NCBI GenBank assembly: GCA_946478305.1
Contig: CAMLBO010000002.1
Location: forward strand, 85,731 to 149,730
Source of the DNA: an uncultured Enterobacterales bacterium
GTDB lineage: Bacteria > Pseudomonadota > Gammaproteobacteria > Enterobacterales > Enterobacteriaceae
Reading direction: 5' to 3'
DNA length: 64,000 nt
Shown piece by piece: positions 1-9,280 of this stretch (position 1 is the first letter of the stretch; each line of letters opens with the position of its first letter). The translations under genes were made by a program, and so were the position numbers. The notes beneath the pieces are model-generated. The model was not told the origin of the DNA. It worked only from the letters and a program-made list of their open reading frames with translations, and searched no databases.

Positions 1-164
1 GTCGAATACGCCACTCAGAGCTTGAAGCGATTGGCAGAGATGAAGCATGGCTACAAGAAAAGATAGCCTCTCTAAATATAAATAACTTCAATGAGATATT
101 TATTGCCGAATTTTGGCAGGGTGAAATAACGGTAGTCATGGCCGATGGCCAGGTTTGCCGATAA
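1..164 (+). CDS. DUF421 (YetF-like) membrane protein, C-terminal fragment
   Basis: The reading frame is open from the window edge (codons begin at base 3) and stops at TAA 162-164, giving the last 53 residues. The fragment has the hydrophilic pattern of the cytoplasmic C-terminal domain of DUF421/YetF proteins: an acidic helix with a L-x-E-K-I pattern, then the I-F-I-A-E-F-W strand and a final short strand ending in a D-G turn. Family members are inner-membrane proteins with a cytoplasmic alpha/beta domain and unclear function. The N-terminal membrane part lies outside the window, so the family call rests on the tail only. Confidence 0.55.
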   Translation, partial: RIRHSELEAIGRDEAWLQEKIASLNINNFNEIFIAEFWQGEITVVMADGQVCR

Positions 165-178
165 GAGAGAATTACCTC

Positions 179-207
179 GCCGAAACCTGCACCTAGCCGG
201 TTTCGGC
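179..207 (+). terminator. stem-loop after the DUF421 gene
   Basis: GCCGAAACC at 179-187 pairs perfectly with GGTTTCGGC at 199-207 across an 11-base loop, 15 bases after the stop codon. There is no clear T tract after it, so it may be a weak terminator or an mRNA 3' end stabiliser. Confidence 0.4.
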
Positions 208-388
208 ATTCATAAACCTCTTGTCTGCCGTCTTTCATCATACCCTCCGCTCCTCATTTTCATGAAAGCCCCTTCTGCCCTTCCTTCCTATTGCTGCATT
301 AAAGTTTTCTGCCATTCTGCCGAAAATAACACCACAAGGATCACCGTACCCATCAACGCGAAGACGTGAAAAATAAGGGCTCATCAGG

Positions 389-1939
389 ATGACTGTAATA
401 TCTCTGGCAGGAAATCAATCTCTCAATACGCTGGTATCTACAACCAAAACGACCGCCGTGACGGCCATTGCCCAGGAATCACAGGCTACGGCTCCCCAAT
501 CCGTTTTAGTGTCATTCGGAAAAGTGGAATCTGTAAACACTAAGCCGGTATACACCATCACCCGCCCTGTCCCCGTCTGGGAAAAGGCGTCAAGCGACAG
601 CATAAGTAGCAAAATGGCTGGCAACTTTACCTCACAGGCCACTGCGGTACGTTTCCAGGGGCTTGGAGCGGCGCTGCTTAGCCGCTTCACAAATGACGGC
701 AGCAACTTCTCGCAATCTGTCCGTCAGGCGTCGTCCATCGAGGGTCTGAACCCGGTGAAAAACACCGACAACCAGTTCAGCCTGAGCATCAAAACTGCAG
801 GCGGCGCGTTGGTGAATATCACACTTGGCAGCAGTAACGATGCGCTGGGCGTACAAATTGAGGTGACGAATGGCAACCTGAGCGAAGCCGAACGTACTGC
901 GCTGGCAAAACTGTCCGATGCCTTCCAGAAAACCATTGATGGCCTGACACAACAACCTCCGCGTCTGGATGTGGCCGGGTTAACGAAATTCGACAGCTCA
1001 GTGCTTTCCTCCGTTGACCTGCATGCAAAATTAAGCAGCGCGCAAACGCTGGATTTCCACGCTGACAGTAAGCAGCGTTCGGTTAAATCGACAGGTATCG
1101 CTGGTACGGTGAATATCAGCGTGGATATGAGTAAACAAGCGCTCTTAGGGACCGCTACTCAGCAGCAACAGGCGCTAAACCAGTATCTTAAGCAGATCGA
1201 CAGCGCAAAGGGTCGCGGCAACGGCAATGAAGCATTAATGGACATGTTCCGGGATGCCTTTAGCGCCCTCAACAGCAACTATGGCGAAGCGGCCGCTACG
1301 CCAAAAAATAGCGCACCCGCCGCCGTTCATTTCTCCCTGAATGGAACGGATAAAAACATGCTGACCGGACTGGCAGATTTCAACGCCTCCGTTACGCAAA
1401 CGCCGGATAACACCATCAATCCGCTGCGCCCGGATGAAGTTGATGCTTTCTATTATCAGATTTCGCAAAATACCAGCATCACGGGCAACAGCACCCTGGA
1501 CCGCGGCATCAGCCAGAAACAGCAGTCCCATCTCGTGGCCAGCTACCATAAGCCCCTGTCGTCTGGGCTTCAATTGCACCTCACCACGCTGAAAGCTTCA
1601 CAAAATTACGAGTACACTCAGATAGATGACAAAGCAGAAAGCGCCACGGATATTCAGTACCGTAAAGGCGCATTAATCAGTGCCACGCTGAACCAGACAG
1701 CCAGTACTTCCACGCATGTTTCTAAATACGTGAAAGGATTACTTGAATCCGATACCACCACGCCTGCGCAGACCACTAAATCAGTCGATCTCCTCGGAAC
1801 CCTTAAATCGCACTGGCAAAAGGCCAACACCCATAGCTCGTTTGAGGGCTATTTACATCAGTTCAACCTGCAAGACTTTAGCAGCGTAGTATTACTGCAA
1901 ACCGACCCGGCACAGCTACGTCAGTCCGCCACGGCGTAA
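389..1939 (+). CDS. hypothetical protein, 516 aa, cysteine-free
   Basis: I do not recognise this protein. It is long, rich in Ser, Thr, Gln, Asn and Ala, and contains no cysteine at all. It has no N-terminal signal peptide, lipobox or membrane segment. A central part (about residues 125-300) alternates beta-like stretches with amphipathic helices. The rest looks low in hydrophobic core, as in flagellar, secreted or surface-exposed proteins. Codon use is typical of the neighbours and antisense frames are only shadows. It ends in a strong hairpin (1953-2005), so it appears to be a single-gene unit. Secretion by a leaderless route is a guess. The coding call is firm and the function unknown. Confidence 0.8.
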   Translation: MTVISLAGNQSLNTLVSTTKTTAVTAIAQESQATAPQSVLVSFGKVESVNTKPVYTITRPVPVWEKASSDSISSKMAGNFTSQATAVRFQGLGAALLSRFTNDGSNFSQSVRQASSIEGLNPVKNTDNQFSLSIKTAGGALVNITLGSSNDALGVQIEVTNGNLSEAERTALAKLSDAFQKTIDGLTQQPPRLDVAGLTKFDSSVLSSVDLHAKLSSAQTLDFHADSKQRSVKSTGIAGTVNISVDMSKQALLGTATQQQQALNQYLKQIDSAKGRGNGNEALMDMFRDAFSALNSNYGEAAATPKNSAPAAVHFSLNGTDKNMLTGLADFNASVTQTPDNTINPLRPDEVDAFYYQISQNTSITGNSTLDRGISQKQQSHLVASYHKPLSSGLQLHLTTLKASQNYEYTQIDDKAESATDIQYRKGALISATLNQTASTSTHVSKYVKGLLESDTTTPAQTTKSVDLLGTLKSHWQKANTHSSFEGYLHQFNLQDFSSVVLLQTDPAQLRQSATA

Positions 1940-1952
1940 ATAAAACTCCAGA

Positions 1953-2005
1953 TGCCTGACACTCTTACTCAGTAAAATAAGTTTTGCTGAGTAAAAGGTC
2001 AGGCA
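1953..2005 (+). terminator. nested hairpin terminator
   Basis: Outer arms TGCCTGAC (1953-1960) and GTCAGGCA (1998-2005) enclose an inner hairpin TTACTCAG (1965-1972) with CTGAGTAA (1987-1994), which can extend through a T-G wobble and an A/T stretch. It lies 13 bases after the 516-residue gene and is followed by an A-rich run. The two nested perfect stems make a stable structure usable from either strand. Confidence 0.65.
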
Positions 2006-2051
2006 ATAAAAAATCATCAAAGTGCGCCTAAGCAACGGCGTACTTCATGCT

Positions 2052-2288
2052 TTATTTATGATCTCTGCGATACAGCTCCCACTCATCCATTTTTTCACCA
2101 CCGGGCAACAAACACTCAGCGCGCGCACCCGCGCTGGTCTGCACGCTTTGTGATTTACCGCCTTTTTCATGGCAGTAGACGGAAGCGGGATTCGCCATTC
2201 CTATCGTTTTCTGTGAAACCGGGGGTGCCTGATGTTGTACACAGCCCACCAGGACAAATGCCAGCATGGCAATTAGCAATCTCTTCAT
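2052..2288 (-). CDS. DUF333 family small lipoprotein
   Basis: This is a 78-residue protein. It starts with a signal sequence (K2-R3, then a hydrophobic core) and a lipobox L-V-G-C whose Cys16 would be lipidated. The mature part holds the short DUF333 domain: N-P-A-S-x-Y-C near the start, a G-G-K-S turn, a second Cys and an acidic E-W-E-L-Y-R stretch near the end. The start at 2288 is preceded by an AAGGAAAG ribosome-binding site. An in-frame upstream ATG at 2441 would bury the signal peptide and is rejected. DUF333 lipoproteins are small, outer-membrane-directed and of unknown function. Confidence 0.8.
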   Translation of the reverse strand: MKRLLIAMLAFVLVGCVQHQAPPVSQKTIGMANPASVYCHEKGGKSQSVQTSAGARAECLLPGGEKMDEWELYRRDHK

Positions 2289-2660
2289 TGTCTTTCCTTT
2301 AAAATAGGGGATCCGAATAGCCTGTTTTATAAGGGTAATGGTAGCAGGATGAGTCTGATTGATGGCAAATTCTCTATCCACAATCTTACCTTTGCGAGAC
2401 ATATTCCAAATCCAGATACAAATCCCTGTAAATGCATCCAACCTGTTTCTTTGCTGTTAGCGGAGGAATAAAGTCTCCTGGCTGAGTCACACTTTGAGAT
2501 TGGAACCTTATGGCGTGATGGAATCTGAAAGCTGCCGCGCATCTGATACCGATGCTATTTGAGCTCTGTGAACAAGCGAACACCAACCTGATGAAGCAAA
2601 ACAGAGTGACGCCTCACTCAATGAACTGAAGGTGGGAGCGATAGGGCCGAACAGAGGTAT
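2289..2660. other. intergenic stretch, no gene seen
   Basis: About 370 bases between the DUF333 lipoprotein gene and the terminator of yagU. It should hold the lipoprotein promoter on the minus strand. Short open frames on the minus strand have no ribosome-binding site and no recognisable product. No repeat or RNA gene was seen. Confidence 0.5.
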
Positions 2661-2690
2661 TAAAAACCCGCCTGTGTAACAAGGCGGGCC
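2661..2690 (-). terminator. Rho-independent terminator of yagU
   Basis: On the minus strand CCCGCCTTG and its complement form a GC-rich stem around TGTTACAC, followed by TTTTTA. It sits 20 bases beyond the yagU stop codon. Confidence 0.85.
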
Positions 2691-2710
2691 TGATTCGAAG
2701 AGTCAAAGCA

Positions 2711-3274
2711 TTAACGGAACGGTGAATTCAGAGGAACTTCGGCATCGGGTTCATGTGTTATTCGGTTTCTCAGGTCACGACGGATCATCTCAATCGCCCA
2801 GAACCAGAATATATGGCCCAATAATTCAGAAGCATATTCATCAAACGGGATCCCGGATAACGGCGGGGTCAAACCCAATAGTGGGAAACTGATCCAGTGG
2901 ACGGCAATGGTTGCAATAACACCCGCCATCGCGCCCTGCCATAATTTCACTTTCGGAAAGATTTCAGCTACCAGGCAATAGCCTATCGCGAAGACCAGAG
3001 AGAAAATGATGTGGGTAATGTGCACCGGATTAATGATGTGCTCAGAGAAGTGGTAAACGGCCTGAGTTGGGTCAATACCGAGATAATCTCTTAGAAATAG
3101 AAATGGGGGATTAAACGCATCACGTCCACCTGAAAAGGTGCGAGGTGGCAGAGGAACTTCGGCTCCCCATTTTACAAATGCAGACATAACACCGGCAACA
3201 ATACCGACAAACAATGCAACGCCATATCTCCGTCTGTCAGGCATTGTCATGACAAAAAAATCTTTTACTTTCAT
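2711..3274 (-). CDS. yagU: YagU family inner-membrane protein (DUF1440)
   Basis: The 187-residue protein matches E. coli YagU along its length. Shared blocks include P-D-R-R-R-Y-G near the start, [13 protein letters not shown], and the C-terminal [13 protein letters not shown] motif. Three or four hydrophobic segments (about residues 16-36, 82-105, 113-135 and 150-163) indicate an inner-membrane protein. E. coli YagU has been linked to acid tolerance, but no biochemical activity is established. It is about 17 residues shorter than the E. coli protein, because a loop after P-L-P-P-R is reduced. It is transcribed alone, with its own terminator and a possible CRP site 58 bases upstream of the start. 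Confidence 0.9.
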   Translation of the reverse strand: MKVKDFFVMTMPDRRRYGVALFVGIVAGVMSAFVKWGAEVPLPPRTFSGGRDAFNPPFLFLRDYLGIDPTQAVYHFSEHIINPVHITHIIFSLVFAIGYCLVAEIFPKVKLWQGAMAGVIATIAVHWISFPLLGLTPPLSGIPFDEYASELLGHIFWFWAIEMIRRDLRNRITHEPDAEVPLNSPFR

Positions 3275-3331
3275 AGGTCATCCTTGGTGAGTGAGTTCCA
3301 CTCAAAGAGTAAAACCTTATCGCGCAATGCC

Positions 3332-3347
3332 ATTGATCCTGATCACA
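3332..3347. promoter_or_regulatory. candidate CRP site near yagU
   Basis: ATTGATCCTGATCACA matches the CRP half-site consensus TGTGA-N6-TCACA at 8 of 10 positions and has flanking A/T as usual. It is 58 bases upstream of the yagU start codon and about 280 bases from chbB. Confidence 0.45.
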
Positions 3348-3436
3348 TTTTTACGCATTTTGTAAAGTATTCAGTAGCTGATTTGAAAATACGAAGGATG
3401 TCAGTTCAGGTAGTCGTGCAGACTATTTCCCCAAAA

Positions 3437-3452
3437 TGTGAAGGGAGTCATA
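3437..3452. promoter_or_regulatory. candidate CRP site of the chb operon
   Basis: TGTGAAGGGAGTCATA matches TGTGA-N6-TCACA at 9 of 10 positions and is preceded by AAAA. It is 177 bases upstream of chbB, on the side where catabolite activation of the operon is expected from E. coli. Confidence 0.55.
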
Positions 3453-3628
3453 AGGGATAGTCAAGGAGAGACGATTTTATATAGCAATGAATTATCCTCC
3501 GGCAACAGTGATGCCCTATACTCCCTTCAAGCAGAGACAATCAGGATAGGCACTTAGGATTGTCGCTGTAGGCAGAAAGGGATCCCCCGTTCTGACCTGC
3601 AATTACTTTGGAATAGAAGGATTTCATA

Positions 3629-3949
3629 ATGGAAAAGAAAGTCATCTATTTGTTTTGTTCCGCGGGAATGTCTACCTCACTGCTGGTTTCTAAAATGAAG
3701 GCGCAGGCTGAAAAATACGAAGTGCCGGTCATTATTGAAGCATTTTCTGAGTCGCTGGCGGCGGAGAAAGGCGGTGCGGCGGATCTGGTGCTTCTGGGCC
3801 CTCAAATTGCCTACAAGCTGGCCGAAATTCAAAAAATATTACCGGGCAAGCCGGTTGAAGTGATTGATTCTGTCATGTACGGCAAAATCGATGGATTAGG
3901 CGTTCTGAAAGCCGCCGTTGCGGCAATCAAAAAAGCAGCAAGTCAGTAG
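3629..3949 (+). CDS. chbB: PTS diacetylchitobiose EIIB component
   Basis: A 106-residue phosphotransferase EIIB protein, the same length as E. coli ChbB. The phosphocysteine is Cys10 in the loop F-C-S-A-G-M-S-T-S, the signature of the lactose/cellobiose family. It receives phosphate from ChbA and passes it to the sugar during transport through ChbC. It is the first gene of chbBCARFG, preceded by an AAGGA ribosome-binding site. A 119-base AT-rich gap separates it from chbC, longer than the other gaps in the operon, which may allow differential expression. Confidence 0.97.
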   Translation: MEKKVIYLFCSAGMSTSLLVSKMKAQAEKYEVPVIIEAFSESLAAEKGGAADLVLLGPQIAYKLAEIQKILPGKPVEVIDSVMYGKIDGLGVLKAAVAAIKKAASQ

Positions 3950-4068
3950 TCATTTTATATTTTTTTTATTTTATTTTAAAATTGAATATTTAAGTCAAAG
4001 AGAAAAAACAGTCAAAGAGCGAACTTCATACCCTGGCCGTCATAAGGCGGCATTAAAGGAAAATAACA

Positions 4069-5427
4069 ATGAGCAAAGCCATTGATTCACTTGAGAAGAT
4101 ACTCCTTCCTTTTGCCGTCAAAATAGGTAAACAGCCCCACATCAATGCGATTAAAAATGGTTTCATCAGGTTAATGCCGTTAACCCTGGCCGGAGCCATG
4201 TTTGTTTTAATTAATAACGTATTTCTGAATTTTGGTGATGGTTCTTTCTTTTATTCATTAGGTGTCCGTTTAGAACCGTCAACCATTGAAGCATTGGCCG
4301 GCTTAAAGACCATCGGTGTTAATGTCTACAACGGTACGTTAGGCATTATGTCATTAATGGCGCCTTTCTTTATAGGCATGGCGCTAGCAGAAGAGCGGAA
4401 AGTCGATCCTCTTTCTGCGGGTTTATTAGCCGTGGCGGCCTTTATGACCGTCACGCCATTTAGCGTCGGTGAGTCTTATGCGGTGGGTGCCAACTGGCTA
4501 GGAGGCGCAAATATTATTTCCGGTATGCTTATCGGACTCGTCGTCGCTGAAATGTTTACATTTATTATCCGCAGAAATTGGGTTATTACGTTGCCAGCCA
4601 GTGTCCCTTCCTCTGTCGCACGTTCATTCTCTGCGTTAATTCCCGGCTTTATTATCTTACTCATCTTCGGGGTAATTTCCTGGTTGCTGGGATTATATGG
4701 CAACAACTTCCACCAGATCATTATGGACTCGATCTCCAAACCTTTGGCGTCAATGGGAAGTGTCGTGGGTTGGGCTTACGTTATTTTCAACTCCCTGCTG
4801 TGGTTCTTTGGTGTACATGGTTCTCTGGCGCTAACCGCGTTAGACAGCGGCATTATGACCCCATGGGCATTGGAAAACATTGCCTTGTATACCGAATACG
4901 GATCTGTAAGTGCGGCGATTGAAGCGGGTAAAACCTTCCACTTCTGGGCCAAACCAATGCTCGACTCCTACATCCTGTTGGGAGGTTCCGGGGCAACACT
5001 GGGTCTGATTATCGCGATATTCATTGCGTCACGCCGTGCAGATCACCGCCAGGTGGCTAAGCTGGCCCTGCCGTCAGGTATCTTCCAGATTAATGAACCC
5101 ATTCTGTTCGGTCTGCCGATTATCATGAACCCAGTGATGTTTATTCCCTTCGTACTGGTTCAGCCCATTTTGGCGGCGATCACCCTCGCAGCTTACAGCT
5201 TGGGCATTATTCCACCGGTGACCAACCTGGCACCGTGGACTATGCCAACCGGGCTCGGTGCATTCTTTAACAGTAACGGCAGCATCGCCGCCTTGTTAGT
5301 CGCACTATTCAACCTTGGAATCGCCACGCTGGTGTATATGCCTTTCGTTATTCTTTCTAACAAAGCCCAGGCGATTATCGAAGAAGAAGAAAGCGAAGAA
5401 GATATTGCCGCTGCACTGAAATTCTAA
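4069..5427 (+). CDS. chbC: PTS diacetylchitobiose EIIC permease
   Basis: A 452-residue membrane protein, the usual length for EIIC of the lactose/cellobiose family. It has about ten hydrophobic segments. The family motif region with G-V-H-G-S (about residue 250) and the substrate-binding segment with N-E-P-I-L-F-G-L-P (about residues 340-350) are present. It forms the channel and sugar-binding part of the N,N'-diacetylchitobiose transporter. The C-terminus ends in an acidic E-E-E-E-S-E-E-D tail. Confidence 0.97.
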   Translation: MSKAIDSLEKILLPFAVKIGKQPHINAIKNGFIRLMPLTLAGAMFVLINNVFLNFGDGSFFYSLGVRLEPSTIEALAGLKTIGVNVYNGTLGIMSLMAPFFIGMALAEERKVDPLSAGLLAVAAFMTVTPFSVGESYAVGANWLGGANIISGMLIGLVVAEMFTFIIRRNWVITLPASVPSSVARSFSALIPGFIILLIFGVISWLLGLYGNNFHQIIMDSISKPLASMGSVVGWAYVIFNSLLWFFGVHGSLALTALDSGIMTPWALENIALYTEYGSVSAAIEAGKTFHFWAKPMLDSYILLGGSGATLGLIIAIFIASRRADHRQVAKLALPSGIFQINEPILFGLPIIMNPVMFIPFVLVQPILAAITLAAYSLGIIPPVTNLAPWTMPTGLGAFFNSNGSIAALLVALFNLGIATLVYMPFVILSNKAQAIIEEEESEEDIAAALKF

Positions 5428-5490
5428 CCTGACCCGCAGCGGGAAGTGCTCACCTTCCCGCTGCCAAGCGGTTATCACGGAGAGATAAAA

Positions 5491-5838
5491 ATGATTGATT
5501 TAGACAGCATTGTTGAAGCACAGGATGAAATGCAGGAACTCGAAGAAGTGGTGATGGGGTTAATCCTTAACTCCGGGCAGGCCCGCAGCCTGGCTTACTC
5601 CGCGCTGAGAAAAGCCAAAGAAGGTGATTTTGAACAGGCTAAAGCGCTCATGGATCAGTCCCGCCAGTCCCTGAATGAAGCGCATCTGGTACAGACCAAA
5701 CTGATTGAAGATGACATGGGTGAAGGCAAGATGAAGGTCAGTTTGATTTTGGTTCATGCGCAGGACCACCTGATGACCTCGATGCTGGCTCGTGAACTGA
5801 TAACAGAACTGATTGAGCTTCACGAAAAAATAAAATAA
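5491..5838 (+). CDS. chbA: PTS diacetylchitobiose EIIA component
   Basis: A 115-residue helical EIIA protein (116 in E. coli). The motif V-H-A-Q-D-H-L-M near residue 88 carries the phosphorylated histidine and the aspartate that binds the trimer metal. It takes phosphate from HPr and hands it to ChbB. The start at 5491 follows CACGGAGAG with correct spacing. An in-frame ATG at 5446 would add 15 residues unlike the family and is rejected. The next gene, chbR, begins 14 bases later. Confidence 0.96.
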   Translation: MIDLDSIVEAQDEMQELEEVVMGLILNSGQARSLAYSALRKAKEGDFEQAKALMDQSRQSLNEAHLVQTKLIEDDMGEGKMKVSLILVHAQDHLMTSMLARELITELIELHEKIK

Positions 5839-5852
5839 CGTAGGAAGCCATC

Positions 5853-6689
5853 ATGCAGCCACCGGTATTGAGTATGGAAATCAGGACAGCGCGCGAAAAT
5901 CAACTCTTCGACGGTCAGAATTTCCACATGTTTATCTACAATAAGGTAGAGAGCATTTCCGGGCTGCATGAACATGATTACTACGAATTCACAGTGGTAC
6001 TGACTGGCCGCTATTACCAGACCGTGAATGGCAAAAGAGTCCTGTTGGAGCGAGGAGATTTTGTCTTCATTCCATTAGGGTCGAATCATCAAAGTTTCTA
6101 CGAGTTTGGTGCAACCCGGATACTCAATGTCGGGATCAGCAAAGCATTTTTCGAACAGCAGTATTTGTCTTTATTACCGCCACAATTTGTTGCCTCTCAG
6201 GTATATAAAATAAATCCGGAATTTCTGAATTATATTGAGTCTGTTACGGCCTCACTTAATTTTAGAAACGGTGAGTTTAACGAATTCCTGGAGATGGTGA
6301 CCTTTTATATTGTGAACCGATTACGTCATCACCGGGAGTCAGAAGTGACAACGGATGTGCCAGCCTGGCTGACATCCACCGTAGAAAGGATGCATGATAA
6401 ATCGCGGTTTGGTGATAAGGCGATATCGAATATGGTCGAATTATCTGGCAAATCACAGGAATACCTGACCCGTGCTACGCAGCGCCACTATGGTAAAACG
6501 CCGATGCAGATCATTAATGAAATCCGTATTGACTTTGCCAAGAAACAGCTGGAGATCACCAATTACTCTGTAACCGACATTGCTTTTGACTCAGGCTATA
6601 GCAGTCCGAGCATGTTTATTAAAAACTTTAAAAAGCTGACCTCCTTTACACCCAATCATTATCGGAAAAAATTATTTAGCATTAATTAA
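5853..6689 (+). CDS. chbR: AraC-family chitobiose operon regulator
   Basis: A 278-residue protein (280 in E. coli ChbR). The N-terminal cupin-like sensor domain contains H-E-H-D-Y-Y-E-F about residues 39-46, and the C-terminal about 100 residues form the double helix-turn-helix of the AraC family, ending in F-T-P-N-H-Y-R-K. In E. coli, ChbR represses the operon without inducer and activates it with NagC loss and CRP when chitobiose-derived sugar is present. It is encoded inside its own operon, as in E. coli. Confidence 0.95.
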   Translation: MQPPVLSMEIRTARENQLFDGQNFHMFIYNKVESISGLHEHDYYEFTVVLTGRYYQTVNGKRVLLERGDFVFIPLGSNHQSFYEFGATRILNVGISKAFFEQQYLSLLPPQFVASQVYKINPEFLNYIESVTASLNFRNGEFNEFLEMVTFYIVNRLRHHRESEVTTDVPAWLTSTVERMHDKSRFGDKAISNMVELSGKSQEYLTRATQRHYGKTPMQIINEIRIDFAKKQLEITNYSVTDIAFDSGYSSPSMFIKNFKKLTSFTPNHYRKKLFSIN

Positions 6690-6758
6690 CGCACACTTAT
6701 TTTTTCATTAATATCGCTGCTTTAATTTGCAGTGCAATAAAATTGCACGGGAGAGCCC

Positions 6759-8102
6759 ATGAGCAAAAAACTGAAAGTCGTCACAATTGGTGGCGGTAGT
6801 AGCTACACGCCAGAATTACTTGAAGGCTTTATTAAACGTTATGATGAATTACCGGTTACTGAATTATGGCTGGTGGATATTGAAGCAGGGAAAGAGAAGC
6901 AGGACATTATTTTTGATCTGTGCCAGCGCATGATTAAACGCGCAGGTGTTCCTATCACCCTGCATAAAACACTGAACCGTCGTGAGGCACTGACAGGTGC
7001 AGATTTTGTTACAACACAGCTGCGGGTTGGCCAGCTCAAAGCGCGCGAACTGGATGAACGCATTCCATTAAGTCACGGTTATCTGGGGCAGGAAACTAAC
7101 GGCGCCGGGGGCCTGTTCAAAGGCTTACGTACGATCCCTGTGATCTTTGACATCATTAAAGATGTCGAAGAGATTTGCCCTGACGCGTGGGTGATTAACT
7201 TCACTAACCCGGCTGGCATGGTCACAGAAGCAGTATTTCGCCATACCAAATTCAAGAAATTCATTGGCGTGTGTAACATCCCGGTCGGCATGAAGATGTT
7301 TATCCAGGATGTGCTAAAAATTCACCCGCAGGATGATTTGTCGATTGATCTCTTTGGCCTGAACCATATGGTGTTTATCAAAGATGTCATCGTTAACGGT
7401 GAGTCACGTTTTGCTGAGTTGCTGGACGGCGTTGCCTCCGGCACGCTAACGGCAGGTTCGGTAAAAAACATCTTCGATTTGCCCTTCAGCGAAGGCCTGA
7501 TCCGCTCCCTTAACCTGCTGCCTTGCTCCTACCTGCTGTACTACTTTAAGCAAAAAGAGATGCTCGCCATCGAAATGGGTGAATACTACAAAGGTGGCGC
7601 GCGCGCGACGGTTGTACAGAAAGTGGAAAAACAGCTCTTCGAACTCTACAAAGATCCTGAGCTTAACGTTAAACCCAAAGAGCTTGAACTGCGTGGCGGA
7701 GCCTATTACTCCGATGCCGCCTGTGAAGTGATCAGCGCAATCTACAACGACAAACAAACTGAGCAGTACGTCAATTTCCCGCATCACGGGCATATTGATA
7801 ACATTCCAGCCGACTGGGCCATCGAGATGACCTGCACCATCGGACGCAATGGCGCAACGCCACATCCGCGCCTCACCCACTTTGATGAAAAAGTACTTGG
7901 GTTAATCTATACCATCAAAGGGTTTGAGATCGCCGCCAGTGAAGCCGCGTTAAGCGGCAAGCTCAATGATGTGCTGCTGGCGCTAAACCTTAGCCCGTTG
8001 ATTCACTCAGATAAAGATGCCGAGAAACTGGCCCGTGAAATGTTGTTGGCACATGAAGCACTGCTGCCCAACTTTGCAGAAACGATTGCCACGTTGAAGT
8101 GA
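6759..8102 (+). CDS. chbF: 6-phospho-chitobiose hydrolase, glycoside hydrolase family 4
   Basis: A 447-residue GH4 enzyme. GH4 enzymes use NAD+ and Mn2+ and work by redox elimination. The Rossmann loop G-G-G-S is at residues 11-14, N-F-T-N-P-A-G at 147-153, and the metal ligands are Cys172 in G-V-C-N-I-P and His203 in G-L-N-H. It cleaves phosphorylated (monodeacetylated) chitobiose in the cytoplasm to GlcNAc-6-phosphate and glucosamine units. It has an own ribosome-binding site GGGAG before ATG. Confidence 0.96.
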   Translation: MSKKLKVVTIGGGSSYTPELLEGFIKRYDELPVTELWLVDIEAGKEKQDIIFDLCQRMIKRAGVPITLHKTLNRREALTGADFVTTQLRVGQLKARELDERIPLSHGYLGQETNGAGGLFKGLRTIPVIFDIIKDVEEICPDAWVINFTNPAGMVTEAVFRHTKFKKFIGVCNIPVGMKMFIQDVLKIHPQDDLSIDLFGLNHMVFIKDVIVNGESRFAELLDGVASGTLTAGSVKNIFDLPFSEGLIRSLNLLPCSYLLYYFKQKEMLAIEMGEYYKGGARATVVQKVEKQLFELYKDPELNVKPKELELRGGAYYSDAACEVISAIYNDKQTEQYVNFPHHGHIDNIPADWAIEMTCTIGRNGATPHPRLTHFDEKVLGLIYTIKGFEIAASEAALSGKLNDVLLALNLSPLIHSDKDAEKLAREMLLAHEALLPNFAETIATLK

Positions 8103-8142
8103 TCTACTGCCTCCCGTAAGGGAGGCATTTGAAGAGGCATTT

Positions 8143-8901
8143 ATGGATAAATTACTGATTGTTAATGCGGACGATTTTGGTCTTTGCAAAGCCCAAAACT
8201 ACGGCATTATTGAAGCCTTCCATCACGGCGTCGTAACCTCCACCACCGCCATGATGAATACCGCAACGGTAGGACACGCCGCCGAGCTTAGCGCCGCACA
8301 CCCGGAACTGGCGGTCGGTATGCACTTTGTCCTGACTCTGGGGCGGCCACTGACGCCAATGCCTGGTCTGGTGCGCAACGACGTATTGGGCAAGTGGATC
8401 TGGGAGCAGGCCGAGGCGGAAACCCTGCCATTGGATGAAATTGAGCGTGAGCTGGCATGTCAGTTTGCACGCTTTATCGAACTCTTTGGCAGGCCACCCA
8501 CCCACATCGACAGCCACCATCATGTACATATGATCCCGCAGATTTACCCGCTGGTTGAATCCTTTGCAAAAGAGAAAGACCTGCCAATGCGTATTGACCG
8601 TGATGCGGTCAGAAAAGATAGTATCGTGTTACATGGCGCGCGCAGTACGCAGGGATTCGACAGCGGGTTCTATGGTGATAACATCACCGAAACCCTCTTC
8701 CTGAATACGCTGGAGAAAGCCATCGAGCGGCAGGAAAACTCATTAGAAATCATGTGTCACCCGTCCTTTATCGACCACACAATCCTCGCCAGCCAATATT
8801 GCTACCCTCGCCTGACTGAACTGGACATTCTGACATCCGCCTCGTTAAAACAGGCTATCAGCGAACGCGGATTTAGGCTGGGGTCGTTTAGGGAGTTGTA
8901 A
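8143..8901 (+). CDS. chbG: chitooligosaccharide monodeacetylase
   Basis: A 252-residue YdjC/ChbG family carbohydrate deacetylase (249 in E. coli). The metal-binding set is visible: Asp11 in N-A-D-D-F-G, His61 in G-M-H-F, and His125 in D-S-H-H-H-V-H. It removes one acetyl group from chitobiose-6-phosphate, which in E. coli is needed both for ChbF cleavage and for making the inducer of ChbR. It is the last gene of the operon. No clear terminator follows. Confidence 0.95.
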   Translation: MDKLLIVNADDFGLCKAQNYGIIEAFHHGVVTSTTAMMNTATVGHAAELSAAHPELAVGMHFVLTLGRPLTPMPGLVRNDVLGKWIWEQAEAETLPLDEIERELACQFARFIELFGRPPTHIDSHHHVHMIPQIYPLVESFAKEKDLPMRIDRDAVRKDSIVLHGARSTQGFDSGFYGDNITETLFLNTLEKAIERQENSLEIMCHPSFIDHTILASQYCYPRLTELDILTSASLKQAISERGFRLGSFREL

Positions 8902-9022
8902 GAGGTTTTATATTAGGAAGGGATAACCATATTTTTAGATATCGTTAATGCTGGTTGATGTTAAGGGAATTTAGGATAATTTCAACGCGCTAAAATCAGC
9001 CAAACCACTGAATTTCAGGCAT

Positions 9023-9045
9023 AAAAAAGACGCCAGTTGACGTCT
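9023..9045 (-). terminator. terminator of argU
   Basis: On the minus strand AGACG and CGTCT close a short hairpin followed by six T residues, 13 bases beyond the CCA end of the tRNA gene. Confidence 0.8.
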
Positions 9046-9058
9046 GTTTACTTCGAAA

Positions 9059-9135
9059 TGGTACGCCCTACAGGGCTCGAACCTGTGACCTACGGCTTAG
9101 AAGGCCGTTGCTCTATCCAACTGAGCTAAGGGCGC
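9059..9135 (-). tRNA. argU: tRNA-Arg (anticodon TCT)
   Basis: A 77-nucleotide tRNA gene with encoded CCA. The acceptor stem GCGCCCT pairs with AGGGCGT. The D loop AGCTCAGTTGGATAGAGC, the T arm with GTTCGAGCC, and anticodon loop CTTCTAA are all canonical. The sequence is very close to E. coli argU, which reads the rare codons AGA and AGG and lies near folD in E. coli too. argU is a common integration site for phages, but no integrase or att duplication was seen here. Confidence 0.98.
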
Positions 9136-9169
9136 ATTGCAGTCCCTTTTGGGAGCGTTGCGGACTCGG

Positions 9170-9197
9170 ATTATACGGGCAGACCGCAGTGAGTCAA
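9170..9197 (-). promoter_or_regulatory. promoter of argU
   Basis: On the minus strand TTGACT (9192-9197) and TATAAT (9170-9175) are separated by 16 bases, about 35 bases upstream of the tRNA 5' end. The region after the -10 box is GC-rich, as in stringently controlled stable RNA promoters. Confidence 0.85.
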
Positions 9198-9280
9198 TGG
9201 CTTTCGACCTCACTGCTTAATGACTGAACGATTTGCTCTGTTTATCCGCCCTGCTGGCTTTGATTCTGCGTTCCAGAAGA

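Larger units (their letters stand above)
3275..3628. other. divergent regulatory region between yagU and chb operon
   Basis: A 354-base gene-free region carrying the control elements of two divergent units. Two CRP-like sites are visible (3332-3347 and 3437-3452). The chbB ribosome-binding site AAGGA lies around 3617. In E. coli the chb promoter is controlled by NagC, ChbR and CRP. I could not place NagC or ChbR sites with confidence here. Confidence 0.6.

Noticed and set aside
145..369. 74-aa plus-strand frame after the DUF421 tail
   Set aside because: It overlaps the end of the DUF421 gene in another frame, spans the hairpin at 179-207 and has no ribosome-binding site.
2386..2586. Minus-strand frame between the DUF333 gene and yagU
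   Set aside because: No ribosome-binding site and no protein-like pattern; overlapping frames give equally poor products.
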